A stretch of 64,000 bases of DNA from Clostridium saccharobutylicum DSM 13864 (GCF_000473995.1 NC_022571.1:2010501-2074500), one strand, 5' to 3'; counted from the stretch's first letter, positions 36,655 through 46,270 are shown. The notes: generated by a model from the sequence alone, not told the origin. Numbers and translations are program-made.

Positions 36655-38424
36655 ATGATAAAAGTTGTAAAAGATATAATGGAGCTTTCAGGAGAATATA
36701 AAAAATATATAAAGAAGGGAATCATAGTAAGTTTTATTAACGGGATTTTTTCAAGTGTACCTCTTTTATCAGTTTATTATTTCTTTTGTGCTTTTGAAAA
36801 AAATGATTTTAAGAGCTTAGACATGAGTACTGTGTGGAATAGTATTTTAATATTTTTAGTTGGAGTTATCGGTGGAATTATAACTAAATATTTATCATAT
36901 CATTATGAAGGTTATTGTGGATGTTACATGGCAGCTAAAGAGAGAATATCAATAGGAGATCATCTTCGCCGTGTACCTATGAGTTTCTTTAAAGAAAATA
37001 GTTTGGGTGACATAGCTGTGTCAATTACATCTGATCTTCAACATATAGAAACTAATGCGCCAACACTTTTAGATTTAATCATTAATGGATTAGTATCATC
37101 AATAATATCAACAATTTTTCTTATGATTTTTAATATTAAAATAGGAATTATATTTTTAATTGTATTTATTATTGCTTTATTACTTATTAGGGTAATTGAA
37201 AATAAAGGTGATTTTGAAATTGCAAATCAAAAGAAAGCTCAGTCCATAGCGACTAATTCAACTATAGAATATATAAGAGGAATTACTATATATAAAATGT
37301 ATAGAATGATGGGACAAAATACAGCTAAGTTAAAGAAAGAATATGATGAATATAGTGATGCCTGTGAGAAGAGTGAGTATAAGCTAATACCATTAGGTGG
37401 ATTACTTTATGCTATATTAAAAGCTGCACGTGCTGTTGTAATATTAGCAGCTTCATTAATGGCTTTAAATGGTGAATTGTCTTTATCAATAGCTGCAATG
37501 ATGATAGTTGCTTCATTTAGCATATTTACTCCAATTGAAAGCATAAGCAAAGCATCAGGAATGATAAGACAAATGGAAACAGTAATAGATAGAGTAAAAG
37601 CGATTAAGAATTTTGAAAGAATTGATGCTGATGGAAAAGATATAAAACTTCATAAATTTGATATAGAAATTAATAATGCATCTTTTGCATATGAAAATCA
37701 AGATAATAGTGATGAAAAGAATATAACAATAAATAATGTTTCATTTAAAGTTAAAGAAAATAGCATGACAGCAATTGTAGGTCCTTCAGGATGTGGAAAA
37801 ACAACTATGACAAGACTTATTGCAAGATTTTATGATGTACTTAAAGGAGAAGTAAAAGTTGGAGGAGTAGATGTTAAGAAACTTACTTGTGATAGTTTGT
37901 TAGAAAATGTAAGCATGGTATTCCAAAATGTATACTTATTTAATGATACAATTATGAATAATATTAAATTTGGTAACCCTAATGCAACTGAAGAGGAAGT
38001 GAAAGAAGCAGTTAGAAAAGCTAGATGTGATGTATTTATTGAAAATCTTCCTGATGGATATAATACTGTAGTTGGAGAAGGTGGAGCTGCTTTATCAGGT
38101 GGTGAAAAACAAAGAATATCTATTGCTAGAGCAATATTAAAAAATGCTCCAATAGTTCTCCTTGATGAAGCAACTGCTAATATTGATCCAGAAAATGAGG
38201 TATATATTCAAGAAGCTATAAGTCAGCTTGTAGAAAATAAAACACTTATAGTAATAGCTCATAGACTTAATACAATAAAAGATGCTGATCAAATAGTAGT
38301 AATGAATGAAGGACAAATAAGTGATATTGGAACTCATGAAGAATTGCTTAAGAGAGGCGGTATTTACGAAGTATTCTGGAATATAAGACAAAATGCTAAT
38401 GTATGGCAAGTTAAGAATTCTTAA
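36655..38424 (+). CDS. ABC exporter, fused membrane and ATPase domains, partner subunit (589 aa)
   Basis: Same architecture as its upstream partner: membrane domain to about residue 320, then Walker A GPSGCGKTT, Q-loop VFQNVYLFNDTI, signature LSGGEKQRIS, Walker B VLLDEATANID and IVIAHRLNTI. Both nucleotide sites look catalytically complete, so there is no obvious degenerate site. The ORF is intact although the biosynthetic gene upstream is ruined. Terminator at 38501. Confidence 0.9.
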   Translation: MIKVVKDIMELSGEYKKYIKKGIIVSFINGIFSSVPLLSVYYFFCAFEKNDFKSLDMSTVWNSILIFLVGVIGGIITKYLSYHYEGYCGCYMAAKERISIGDHLRRVPMSFFKENSLGDIAVSITSDLQHIETNAPTLLDLIINGLVSSIISTIFLMIFNIKIGIIFLIVFIIALLLIRVIENKGDFEIANQKKAQSIATNSTIEYIRGITIYKMYRMMGQNTAKLKKEYDEYSDACEKSEYKLIPLGGLLYAILKAARAVVILAASLMALNGELSLSIAAMMIVASFSIFTPIESISKASGMIRQMETVIDRVKAIKNFERIDADGKDIKLHKFDIEINNASFAYENQDNSDEKNITINNVSFKVKENSMTAIVGPSGCGKTTMTRLIARFYDVLKGEVKVGGVDVKKLTCDSLLENVSMVFQNVYLFNDTIMNNIKFGNPNATEEEVKEAVRKARCDVFIENLPDGYNTVVGEGGAALSGGEKQRISIARAILKNAPIVLLDEATANIDPENEVYIQEAISQLVENKTLIVIAHRLNTIKDADQIVVMNEGQISDIGTHEELLKRGGIYEVFWNIRQNANVWQVKNS

Positions 38425-38500
38425 AATGCCAATTAGAAATAAGATTTATATTACTCAGGCAAACTAATTAATCCTATATATTAAGAACTAATTAAAAATG

Positions 38501-38547
38501 AGAAAATCTGGAAACATATGAATATTAGTTTCTAGATTTTCTTTTTT
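38501..38547 (+). terminator. rho-independent terminator of the ABC unit
   Basis: AGAAAATCTGGAAAC (38501-38515) pairs with GTTTCTAGATTTTCT (38528-38542), one mismatch, followed by TTTTT. Confidence 0.85.
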
Positions 38548-38721
38548 ATGTATAAGAAATTATAAAACATTTTTTACCAATTTGGATTTGTTATTTTTTT
38601 GTTAGTTTCTAAATTAATTAGGCAAATGTGCTCTAATAATATACTACACTAAAATTAAAGAAACTTTACAAAGGTTTAATCCTTTATTGTCAATTTTATA
38701 CTGTTATCTAAAACATATATA

Positions 38722-39417
38722 TTATTGAAATTTTGTTGTGAAATCATGTAAATATAGATTTTTTATATTTATGTTAGATAAATCATTTTTATGTAAACAT
38801 ATAGATAGATAAGAAGAAGATAACCTGATTGTACTTAATTTACATGAATTATTGAAGTCTAATAAAGTGTCTATACTGCAATCTGATTTATCAAGAATAT
38901 AAGAAAAGTCTAATTTGTTAATGTCATTATTTAATCCAGTGGAAGTAAATTTAAAATAGCTTTCTTTTATTGACCATAGTTTTGTAAAAGTAGCATTGAA
39001 ATCACATAAAGAATGTTCGATCAATTCTTTTTCTTTAGGTGTACATACATAAGAAAGAAGATTGTAATCTATATTAGAAATAGCTTGTATATCTATACCA
39101 CATGGATATTTAGAAATAATACATGCAGCTTCATTATCACTATGAGAAAAATTAAAATGAAGATCAGGAATGTTTTTAAAAAATGGTTTACCAAAGTTAT
39201 AACACATATTAGGAATATTTTCTGGACATGTTATATTTAATCCATAAAGCAATAAAAGGAACGCTATTAAAGAAGTATTTTTATCTTTTTGGAATTTATA
39301 TTTTAATATCTTTTCTTTTCTATAATTAGGAAGATAATTAAAAAAAGTATCAAATTGTTTTTCTGTTATAGATTGAATATTTTCGAAGTATAAGACTGTT
39401 GGATTATTTATGCTCAT
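38722..39417 (-). CDS. 4'-phosphopantetheinyl transferase, Sfp type (231 aa)
   Basis: It transfers phosphopantetheine from CoA to carrier domains of PKS and NRPS proteins. Signature motifs are HFNFSHSDNEAACIIS (usually ...ISHS...), GIDIQ with the magnesium Asp, and LWSIKESYFKFTSTGL with Lys-Glu. ATG at 39417 after AAAGGA is chosen; the frame from 39465 has no ribosome binding site. Its presence beside the PKS/NRPS remnant fits a lost biosynthetic locus. It might now serve another synthase or be on its way out. Confidence 0.88.
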   Translation of the reverse strand: MSINNPTVLYFENIQSITEKQFDTFFNYLPNYRKEKILKYKFQKDKNTSLIAFLLLLYGLNITCPENIPNMCYNFGKPFFKNIPDLHFNFSHSDNEAACIISKYPCGIDIQAISNIDYNLLSYVCTPKEKELIEHSLCDFNATFTKLWSIKESYFKFTSTGLNNDINKLDFSYILDKSDCSIDTLLDFNNSCKLSTIRLSSSYLSICLHKNDLSNINIKNLYLHDFTTKFQ

Positions 39418-39585
39418 AAGATTATCCTTTCTTTTATAAATAACTATTTCTTTTTTATTATACATTAGTATTCATAAATATTCCTTTATTATATAAGATT
39501 TTCTTCTTTTAATTCATGCAAAGTTGTTTATTATTCTTTTATAGTATATATTTTTAATAAGGAAAGCAGAGAAAATATGGAATAA

Positions 39586-39736
39586 GGCACATTCAAAAAA
39601 TAACACGTTCATTTGTCAGATTATTTTTGATTATGAGCAGGTTGACCTGATAGGTCAACCTGTGAAGACAATCCACATCATTGACTGATGAAAAATATCT
39701 ATGGCAAATTGGACTTGTTATTTATTTTCATGTGCC
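39586..39736. repeat. family A palindromic element, copy A3
   Basis: Ends GGCACATTCAAAAAATAACA and TTGTTATTTATTTTCATGTGCC, with an internal hairpin AGGTTGACCT/AGGTCAACCT. It ends 21 bp before the yqeC start codon, so it forms the leader of the selenium island. Confidence 0.88.
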
Positions 39737-39757
39737 TAAATTTATAAAGGTGGCAGT

Positions 39758-40585
39758 ATGAAAGTTTTCGAATTTAGTAATGGAGAAATAAATGAAAAAA
39801 AGTCATTAGTAGAAACATTAAAAATAGATATTAATAAAAAGAATATAATTTCATTTGTTGGTGGTGGAGGTAAAACAAGTCTTATATATGAATTGGCAAA
39901 TGAATTAAGTAAATTAGATAAAAAGGTTATTGTAACTACAACTACCCATATGTTTATGCCAAAAAGCAATGTTGTACTTTCTGGGAAAAAAGATGATATA
40001 GTTAAATTACTATGTAGTGAAAATATGATTACAGTTGGAATGTTATGTGATGAAAAAAATGTAAAATTTAATCATAATCAATTGAAAAACAGGAAAACAT
40101 TTGATACGATTGAACAAGGAAAATTAAAAAAAATAAAAGGATTACCAAGAAATATATCTGTAAGTCTTATAGAATTGGCACATTTTGTTTTAGTTGAAGC
40201 TGATGGGGCAAAAAGGATGCCACTTAAAGTACCAGCACAACACGAACCAGTAATATTAGATGGAAGCAATTTAGTTATTGGTGTGTGTGGAATTGATTCA
40301 ATTGGAAAACCAATAAATGAAACATGTCATAGATCTAATTTAGTCGCAGATTTTTTAAATGTTCATGAAAATCATATTATTAATGAAAGCGATATTGCTA
40401 AGATATTATTAAGTAACAGAGGACAAAAAAAAGATGTAAAATGTGATTATAAAGTTATCATAAATAAAGTTGATAATAAGGAAAGATTAGAAAATGCTAA
40501 GAGGATTTCAAGTGAATTTTGTAAATTAGGATATAATCACTTAATATTAACTGCATTTAGGCACATTCAAAAACATAATTATTGA
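39758..40585 (+). CDS. yqeC: selenium-dependent molybdenum hydroxylase accessory protein YqeC (275 aa)
   Basis: YqeC is a P-loop-like protein found only with selenium-dependent molybdenum hydroxylases. It shows VGGGGKTSL (about 34-42), VTTTTHMFMP, and VEADGAKRMPLKVPAQHEPV, all family hallmarks. Its biochemical role is unknown; it is thought to help put labile selenium into the Mo cofactor site. The last ten residues (FRHIQKHNY) are encoded by the left end of a family A palindrome, which also supplies the stop codon. First gene of the island. Confidence 0.92.
   Translation: MKVFEFSNGEINEKKSLVETLKIDINKKNIISFVGGGGKTSLIYELANELSKLDKKVIVTTTTHMFMPKSNVVLSGKKDDIVKLLCSENMITVGMLCDEKNVKFNHNQLKNRKTFDTIEQGKLKKIKGLPRNISVSLIELAHFVLVEADGAKRMPLKVPAQHEPVILDGSNLVIGVCGIDSIGKPINETCHRSNLVADFLNVHENHIINESDIAKILLSNRGQKKDVKCDYKVIINKVDNKERLENAKRISSEFCKLGYNHLILTAFRHIQKHNY
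40560..40585 (+). repeat. family A element, solo left end (copy A4)
   Basis: GGCACATTCAAAAACATAAT matches the left terminus of complete copies. No right end follows. It lies inside the 3' end of yqeC, in frame. Confidence 0.65.
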
Positions 40586-40615
40586 TTACATATAAGAGAG
40601 GAGAACAACTTTAAC

Positions 40616-41404
40616 ATGATATTAATAAAAGGTGCTGGAGATTTAGCTACAGGAGTTGCTCATAGATTGAAAAAGTGTGGTTTTGATATTGTAATGACAG
40701 AAATTGCACAGCCTACTACAGTAAGAAGAACTGTGGCTTTTTCACAAGCAGTATATGATAAAGAAGTAGAAGTTGAGGGCATAAAAGCAATATTGGCACT
40801 TAAAAATGACGATATTGATAATATAATTTCAAATGGAAACATTGCAGTCTTAGTTGATGAAGAAGCTAAAATTGTAGATGAAATTAAACCAGATGTAATA
40901 ATTGATGCTATAATTGCAAAGAAAAATTTAGGAACACATATTGATGATGCACAAATTGTAATTGCACTTGGACCAGGATTTACAGCTGGAGTTGATTGCA
41001 ATTGTGTTGTTGAAACAAAAAGGGGACATTATTTGGGAAAATCAATATATAATGGAAATGCTATACCTGATACAGGGGTTCCAGGAAACATAGGTGGGTA
41101 TACTAATGAAAGAATAATAAGAGCAACAGATGATGGTAAAATAAAACCTGTATCTAAAATAGGAGATTATGTAGAAAAAGGTGATATTGTTGCTTATGTA
41201 AATGATACTCCGATTTTTGCAGAGCTAAATGGAATAGTACGTGGAATGCTTCAAGATGGAGTCTATGTATATAATACAATGAAGAGTGGAGATATAGATC
41301 CAAGGTGTGAAAAAGATCATTGTTTTACAATATCGGATAAAGCTAGATCGATTTCAGGTGGCGTTTTAGAAGCAATTTTATACCTAAGGCATAATCAAAA
41401 GTAG
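40616..41404 (+). CDS. yqeB: selenium-dependent molybdenum hydroxylase system protein YqeB (262 aa)
   Basis: Family marker protein (EF2563/YqeB) for the use of selenium as a Mo-hydroxylase cofactor. The N-terminus LIKGAGDLATGVAHRLKKCG is a Rossmann-like start. IAQPTTVRRTVAFSQAVYDK, ALGPGFTAGVDCNCVVET and TGVPGNIGGYTNERIIRA are characteristic. It follows yqeC by 30 bp with GAGAGGAG. The last residues LRHNQK and the stop lie in family A copy A5. Confidence 0.93.
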   Translation: MILIKGAGDLATGVAHRLKKCGFDIVMTEIAQPTTVRRTVAFSQAVYDKEVEVEGIKAILALKNDDIDNIISNGNIAVLVDEEAKIVDEIKPDVIIDAIIAKKNLGTHIDDAQIVIALGPGFTAGVDCNCVVETKRGHYLGKSIYNGNAIPDTGVPGNIGGYTNERIIRATDDGKIKPVSKIGDYVEKGDIVAYVNDTPIFAELNGIVRGMLQDGVYVYNTMKSGDIDPRCEKDHCFTISDKARSISGGVLEAILYLRHNQK

Positions 41405-41441
41405 GCTTGGTAGATGAGATTGTTATTTTTTTGAATGTGCC
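41388..41441. repeat. family A element, short copy A5
   Basis: A 54-bp deletion form: GGCATAATCAAAAG ... TTGTTATTTTTTTGAATGTGCC. It overlaps the last codons and TAG stop of yqeB. Confidence 0.75.
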
Positions 41442-41488
41442 TTATAAAAAGATAAAAATATTAAAGTATAAAGGAGCACAAATATAAT

Positions 41489-42106
41489 ATGAATAAATTA
41501 ATCGATGCTAAAGGGAAAAATTGTCCTATTCCAGTAATAATGGCAAAAAAAGAAATTGATAATGGAAATGAAAATTTTATAATTGAGGTTGATAATAAAA
41601 TTGCTGTTCAAAATCTTCAAAGATTAGCTAATAGTCAAGGATTATCATCAAGTGTAAAAGAAGAAAATGAGGTATTTAAAGTTATATTTTTAAATGATAA
41701 CAATCAAACTGATGAATGTATAGAATGTAATGAAATATTATCTGAAATAGAAGATAATAAAAATCAAATAAGTACTTGGTCTGTATTTATAGGAAAAGAA
41801 ATTATTGGAGATGGAAATGAAGAACTTGGAAAGTCATTAATGAAGATGTATTTTTATACAATATCAGAAGGAAATGATTTACCAAAATCAATTTTATTTA
41901 TGAATGATGGAGTAAAGGTGATTACATTAAATGAACAAGCTATAGAACATTTAAAAGACCTTGAAGAAAAAGGCGTTGAAATTTTAGTTTGTGGTACATG
42001 TCTTAATTTTTATGGACTTCAAGAAAAGCTAACAGTAGGAAAAATAAGCAATATGTATGATATAACAAATTCTATGAAGGAATCATCAAAAGTTATTACG
42101 CTTTAA
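41489..42106 (+). CDS. yedF: selenium metabolism protein YedF (205 aa)
   Basis: N-terminal TusA-like domain with the redox Cys in AKGKNCPIPVI (Cys12), and a C-terminal DsrE-like domain ending with EILVCGTCLNFYGL near 165-175. The fused YedF form goes with SelD in selenium-using bacteria and is thought to carry or deliver reduced selenium. It sits 16 bp before selD. The ribosome binding site is AAAGGAGCA. Confidence 0.92.
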   Translation: MNKLIDAKGKNCPIPVIMAKKEIDNGNENFIIEVDNKIAVQNLQRLANSQGLSSSVKEENEVFKVIFLNDNNQTDECIECNEILSEIEDNKNQISTWSVFIGKEIIGDGNEELGKSLMKMYFYTISEGNDLPKSILFMNDGVKVITLNEQAIEHLKDLEEKGVEILVCGTCLNFYGLQEKLTVGKISNMYDITNSMKESSKVITL

Positions 42107-42122
42107 GGAGGACACGTTCTAT

Positions 42123-43160
42123 ATGTCACGAAATATAAAACTTACGAATTTAACTAAAACTTCAGGGTGTGCTGCTAAGATAGGACCTAGTATTCTTCAT
42201 AATGTTTTGAGTAGTTTACCTAAATTTGAAGATGCAAATTTGCTTGTTGGATTTGATACTAGTGATGATGCCTGTGTATATAAAATTAATGATAATACAG
42301 TAGCAATTCAAACTGTGGATTTTTTTCCACCAATGGTTGATGATCCATATACTTTTGGACAAATTGCAGCTGCCAATGCTCTTAGTGATATATATGCAAT
42401 GGGCGGAAATCCTGCAACAGCTATGAACTTACTTTGCTTTCCGTCTTGCTTAGATATGTCAATTATGCATGATATACTTGCAGGAGGATATGATAAGGTC
42501 AAGGAATCAGGTGCAGTAATTGCTGGTGGACATACTATAGCAGATCCTACGCCTAAATATGGTCTTTGTGTAAGTGGATTTGCACATCCAAGTGAAATTC
42601 TTTCAAATAGTAATGCAAAAACTGGAGATGTAATTATACTAACAAAACCATTGGGGATTGGAGTAATGAATACTGCAGCTAAAGCAGAGTTACTTACTGA
42701 AAGTAAAGTTAAAGAAATTGCAGCCATAATGTCTATGTTAAATAAATATGCAAAAGAATGTATGTCAGGACTTGATGTACATGCATGCACTGATATAACA
42801 GGCTTTAGCTTGATTGGTCATAGCTATGAAATGGCAAGTGGGAGCAGTAAAACAATAGAGATTTTTAGTGATTGTATACCTATTATAGATGGAGCACTAG
42901 ATTATGCTAAAATGGGCATTATACCTGAAGGTATGTATAATAATTTTGATTATTTAAAAGATAAGTTTACTTTAGCTTCAGATATTAAGCAGGAGCTACA
43001 AGATGTGCTATTAGATCCACAAACATCAGGTGGACTGCTTATTTCACTTCCAGAAAGAAATGTTAAAGAGTTTTTATCAAGAAGTGAAACATTTACTTCA
43101 TATGCAAGAGTTGTTGGACAGGTTTTTGATAAAGGTGATAAGCATATAATTATTAAATAA
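42123..43160 (+). CDS. selD: selenide, water dikinase (345 aa)
   Basis: SelD makes selenophosphate from selenide and ATP. The glycine-rich N-terminus has LTKTSGCAAK, with Cys16 where many clostridial homologues have selenocysteine, and catalytic Lys19. The codon is TGT, not TGA. FDTSDDACVYKI, TVDFFPPMVDDPYTFGQIAA, AGGHTIADPTPKYGL and DPQTSGGLLIS follow the family. No selA, selB or selC is visible, so here it most likely serves the hydroxylase selenium cofactor. The ribosome binding site is AAGGAGG, overlapping the yedF end. Confidence 0.95.
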   Translation: MSRNIKLTNLTKTSGCAAKIGPSILHNVLSSLPKFEDANLLVGFDTSDDACVYKINDNTVAIQTVDFFPPMVDDPYTFGQIAAANALSDIYAMGGNPATAMNLLCFPSCLDMSIMHDILAGGYDKVKESGAVIAGGHTIADPTPKYGLCVSGFAHPSEILSNSNAKTGDVIILTKPLGIGVMNTAAKAELLTESKVKEIAAIMSMLNKYAKECMSGLDVHACTDITGFSLIGHSYEMASGSSKTIEIFSDCIPIIDGALDYAKMGIIPEGMYNNFDYLKDKFTLASDIKQELQDVLLDPQTSGGLLISLPERNVKEFLSRSETFTSYARVVGQVFDKGDKHIIIK

Positions 43161-43450
43161 TATATTAATCTAGATAAAAATCGAAAGTTGGTAAATATAT
43201 CATCAAGATATGTTTTAGTATCAAAGCATGGTTAAAAATAGCCAACAAATATTTTTGATTAGGATAATAATTTATATTAAGAAAAATTACTTGATATGTG
43301 CCTTAGATAAAAATGTATGATTGATAATTATTGATTTGTACATAATGTAAACAAAAATATGTAATTAATAACTGTTAATTGATTTTGAAAATCAAGTGAA
43401 ATCTAGAAAAATAAAACCTAAAAATATAATACAAATTGGGGGAAATAATC

Positions 43451-44602
43451 ATGAAATTACAAAAGAATTTACCAGAAATATTTGAGGAATTTGGAGAAGG
43501 AAGAAGAAATGCTTTTATTAAAGCTAAGGAACTTAAAGATAAGGATATACCTTTAATAGGCGTGTTTTGTACTTACTTTCCACAAGAAATAGCATTATCA
43601 ATGGGGGCAGCTACAGTTTCACTTTGTGCAACATCTGATGAAACTATTGCAGATGCAGAACAAGATCTTCCACGTAATTTATGTCCATTAATTAAATCAA
43701 GTTATGGTTTTGCTAAAACTGACAAATGCCCTTTCTTTTTCTTTTCAGATTTAATTGTTGGAGAAACAACTTGTGATGGTAAAAAGAAAATGTATGAATA
43801 TCTTTCAGATTTTAAACCAGTACATGTCATGGAACTTCCAAATTCTCAAAGTGAAGATGGACTTAAGTTATGGAAAAATGAAATAATTAAGTTAAAATCA
43901 ACTTTAGAAGAAATGTTTGATGTAAAAATAAGTGAAGATGATATAAGAAAAGCTATTAAAATAAAAAATAACGAACGTAAAGCATTAAAGAAATTTTATG
44001 AATTAGGTAAAAGAGAACCAGTTGCAATGTTAGGGCAAGATATATTTAAGGTTATAAATGGAACAACATTTAGTTTTGATAAGGAAGCAATTCCGAAGCA
44101 AATGGATGAGTTGATTGAAAAAATTGATTGTGAATATGAATCAGAAAAGAAATATGAATTAAAGCCTCGTATATTAATAACTGGATGTCCTATTGGGGGA
44201 GCAGCTGAAAAAGTTATTAAGGCAATTGAAGATAATGGCGCTTATGTAGTTGCTTTTGAAAATTGCAGTGTTGCAAAGGCGGTTGATGAATTAGTGGATG
44301 AAGAAAATCCTGATGTTTATGATGCTCTTTCTCGTAAATACTTATCAATTGGATGTTCTTGCATGACCCCTAATCTTAATAGAATTAAGCTACTTAATAA
44401 AATGATTGATGAATATAAAGTAGATGCTGTAGTTGATGTAGTATTAACAGCTTGCCATACATATAACGTTGAAACCTTATCGATTAAAAGATTTGTAAAT
44501 AATGAAAAAAATAAACCATATATGAGTGTAGAAACTGATTTTTCCACTAATGATATAGGGCAATTAAATACAAGAATGGCTGCATTTATAGAAATGCTTT
44601 AG
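43451..44602 (+). CDS. yjiM: double-cubane cluster protein / 2-hydroxyacyl-CoA dehydratase-like (HgdB family, YjiM-like) (383 aa)
   Basis: HgdB/BcrC-fold iron-sulfur protein. Conserved cysteines appear in GVFCTYFP, LPRNLCPLIKSSYG, KTDKCPFFFF, ETTCDGKKK, ITGCPIGG and GCSCMTPN. The single-subunit form next to an activase is the double-cubane cluster protein (DCCP) type, which performs ATP-driven low-potential reduction of small molecules. ATG at 43451 follows TTGGGGGAA. The stop TAG is the first bases of family A copy A6. E. coli keeps the homologous pair yjiM-yjiL. The substrate in vivo is unknown. Confidence 0.88.
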   Translation: MKLQKNLPEIFEEFGEGRRNAFIKAKELKDKDIPLIGVFCTYFPQEIALSMGAATVSLCATSDETIADAEQDLPRNLCPLIKSSYGFAKTDKCPFFFFSDLIVGETTCDGKKKMYEYLSDFKPVHVMELPNSQSEDGLKLWKNEIIKLKSTLEEMFDVKISEDDIRKAIKIKNNERKALKKFYELGKREPVAMLGQDIFKVINGTTFSFDKEAIPKQMDELIEKIDCEYESEKKYELKPRILITGCPIGGAAEKVIKAIEDNGAYVVAFENCSVAKAVDELVDEENPDVYDALSRKYLSIGCSCMTPNLNRIKLLNKMIDEYKVDAVVDVVLTACHTYNVETLSIKRFVNNEKNKPYMSVETDFSTNDIGQLNTRMAAFIEML

Positions 44603-44700
44603 GCATATTCCAAAAAGATAACAAATACATCTGTTAGCTTGCTTGCCTTATGAAAAATATACATGGCAAATTGGATTTGTTATTTATTTTCATGTCACTT
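44602..44700. repeat. family A element, copy A6
   Basis: Left end GGCATATTCCAAAAAGATAAC, right end TTGTTATTTATTTTCATGTCAC. It begins in the stop codon of the yjiM-like gene. Confidence 0.75.
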
Positions 44701-44727
44701 AATTTTTAGATTATAAGGTGGTAAATT

Positions 44728-45492
44728 ATGAATAAATATACTTTGGGAATAGATTCAGGATCAACAACTACAAAAGGTGTATTATTTGATGGTAAAAATA
44801 TTGTTAAAACGATGATTGTAAAAACTTCTGCAAAACCAAAGGAAAGTATTTATAAAATATATAACGAACTTTATTCAGATGATGTAGGATATACTATAGC
44901 TACAGGTTATGGCAGAAATTTATTAAAAGAAGCTAATAAAACTGTTACTGAAATAACCTGTCATGCACAAGGTGCAGCTTTTCTTAATCCAACTATTAGA
45001 GGAGTTATAGATATAGGTGGACAAGATTCGAAAGTTATTTTGTTAGACAATTCATTAAATGTTATTGATTTTCTGATGAATGATAAATGTGCAGCTGGAA
45101 CTGGAAGATTTGTTGATGTTATGATGAGAACTTTAGAAGAAGATATGAGCAATATAGATGATTTTGTGAAAGACAGAAATCCAGTAACCATATCTAGTAT
45201 GTGTACTGTTTTTGCTGAAAGTGAAATTATTAGTCTTCTTGCAAAAGATGTTCATAGAGGTGATATTGCTCTTGGAATAATTCATTCAATATGTAAAAGG
45301 ACAGCCAATTTTGCACAAAGGTTAAGTTTACAAGGAGATATATTTTTTAGTGGTGGACTTGCTTTATCTGAAGTTTTCAGAGCAAATCTTGAAGTATACC
45401 TTAATAGAAAAGTAATAACTAATGATTTATGTCAGTTTGCAGGTGCAATTGGTGCAGCCACTATAGCATATAGAAAAATTAAGGCACGCTAA
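44728..45492 (+). CDS. yjiL: acyl-CoA dehydratase activase-type ATPase (YjiL-like) (254 aa)
   Basis: BadF/HgdC-type ASKHA ATPase. Phosphate loop GIDSGSTTTKGV, second loop VIDIGGQDSK, and cysteines for the bridging [4Fe-4S] cluster in NDKCAAGTGRF and SSMCTVFAESE. The adenosine motif is FFSGGLALS. It injects electrons into the adjacent double-cubane protein on ATP hydrolysis. The final residues IKAR and the stop are in family A copy A7. Confidence 0.92.
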   Translation: MNKYTLGIDSGSTTTKGVLFDGKNIVKTMIVKTSAKPKESIYKIYNELYSDDVGYTIATGYGRNLLKEANKTVTEITCHAQGAAFLNPTIRGVIDIGGQDSKVILLDNSLNVIDFLMNDKCAAGTGRFVDVMMRTLEEDMSNIDDFVKDRNPVTISSMCTVFAESEIISLLAKDVHRGDIALGIIHSICKRTANFAQRLSLQGDIFFSGGLALSEVFRANLEVYLNRKVITNDLCQFAGAIGAATIAYRKIKAR

Positions 45493-45571
45493 AGAAAATA
45501 ACAAGTCCAAAATGTCATGATTATTTTGCATTAGGCTTGACAGATGGACTTGTTAGTTTTTTGAATGTGCC
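45483..45571. repeat. family A element, copy A7
   Basis: GGCACGCTAAAGAAAATAAC ... TTGTTAGTTTTTTGAATGTGCC, 89 bp. It overlaps the last codons and TAA of the activase gene. Confidence 0.85.
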
Positions 45572-45648
45572 TAAATAAAAAATGATGGAAGGAATTATAC
45601 AGGATAGATAGAACTTATACTTGAATGTATACTTATAGAGTTAAAGCA

Positions 45649-46221
45649 ATGAAAATAAATTTAATTTTACTAGCATCAGGAAATAGCAGAAGGTTTAAGG
45701 ATAATAAGTTATTGTCTATTATAAATAATAAACCAATGTTTATGAATGTAGTGGAAGAAGTATTAAAATTAGATTTTAATAAAATAATATTAGTCACACA
45801 ATATGAGAAAATCAAAGAAATGCTATCCGAAAAAAACATAGAAGTAGTTATGAATAAAAATAGTGACTTGGGAATATCACATTCTATAGTTATTGGTATA
45901 CAAAATGATACTAATGCTGATGGTTATATGTTTATGGTATGTGATCAGCCTTTTATAAAAGCGGATACAATTAAAAGATTGGTTAATAAATTTATAAGCA
46001 GCAATAAGGAAATTGTATGTGTAGAATATAATGGATTAACTGGAAATCCAGCAATATTTTCTAAGAAATATGTAAATGATTTGATGAACTTAAAAGGAGA
46101 TATAGGCGGTAAATGCATAATAAATAGAAATTTACATGATCTAGAGACGATTAAAGTTTATGATAAATTAGAAATAGTAGATATTGATACAAAAAAAGAA
46201 TTTTATGATTTGATGATATAA
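45649..46221 (+). CDS. mocA: molybdenum cofactor cytidylyltransferase-like protein MocA (190 aa)
   Basis: MobA/MocA-type nucleotidyltransferase: LLASGNSRRFKDNKLLSIIN is the nucleotide-binding start, DLGISHSIVIGI and VCDQPFIKADTIKRL follow, and NGLTGNPAIFSKKY is the acceptor region. Members attach CMP (or GMP) to molybdopterin; MocA-type supplies xanthine dehydrogenase-family enzymes, matching the neighbours. ATG at 45649 gives the standard length; an in-frame ATG at 45625 adds eight residues not seen in the family. Its ribosome binding site is weak. Confidence 0.87.
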   Translation: MKINLILLASGNSRRFKDNKLLSIINNKPMFMNVVEEVLKLDFNKIILVTQYEKIKEMLSEKNIEVVMNKNSDLGISHSIVIGIQNDTNADGYMFMVCDQPFIKADTIKRLVNKFISSNKEIVCVEYNGLTGNPAIFSKKYVNDLMNLKGDIGGKCIINRNLHDLETIKVYDKLEIVDIDTKKEFYDLMI

Positions 46222-46234
46222 TTGAATAAAAGAC

Positions 46235-46270
46235 AGGTAGTATAATTGAAATTGAACTGCCTCTTTTTTG
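46235..46270 (+). terminator. rho-independent terminator after mocA
   Basis: AGGTAGT (46235-46241) pairs with ACTGCCT (46256-46262) with one G-T pair, followed by CTTTTTT. Confidence 0.6.

Noticed and set aside
38577..38640. Family A right half after the ABC genes
   Set aside because: TTTGGATTTGTTATTTTTTT resembles the right arm, but no terminal GTGCC at the right distance and no left end are present.
42123..43160. Selenocysteine in SelD
   Set aside because: The catalytic codon is TGT (Cys16); there is no in-frame TGA in this gene or in the hydroxylase subunits.
43190..43306. An eleventh family A copy after selD
   Set aside because: Only a short ending resembling TATGTGCCTTA is visible; the left end and arms cannot be aligned.
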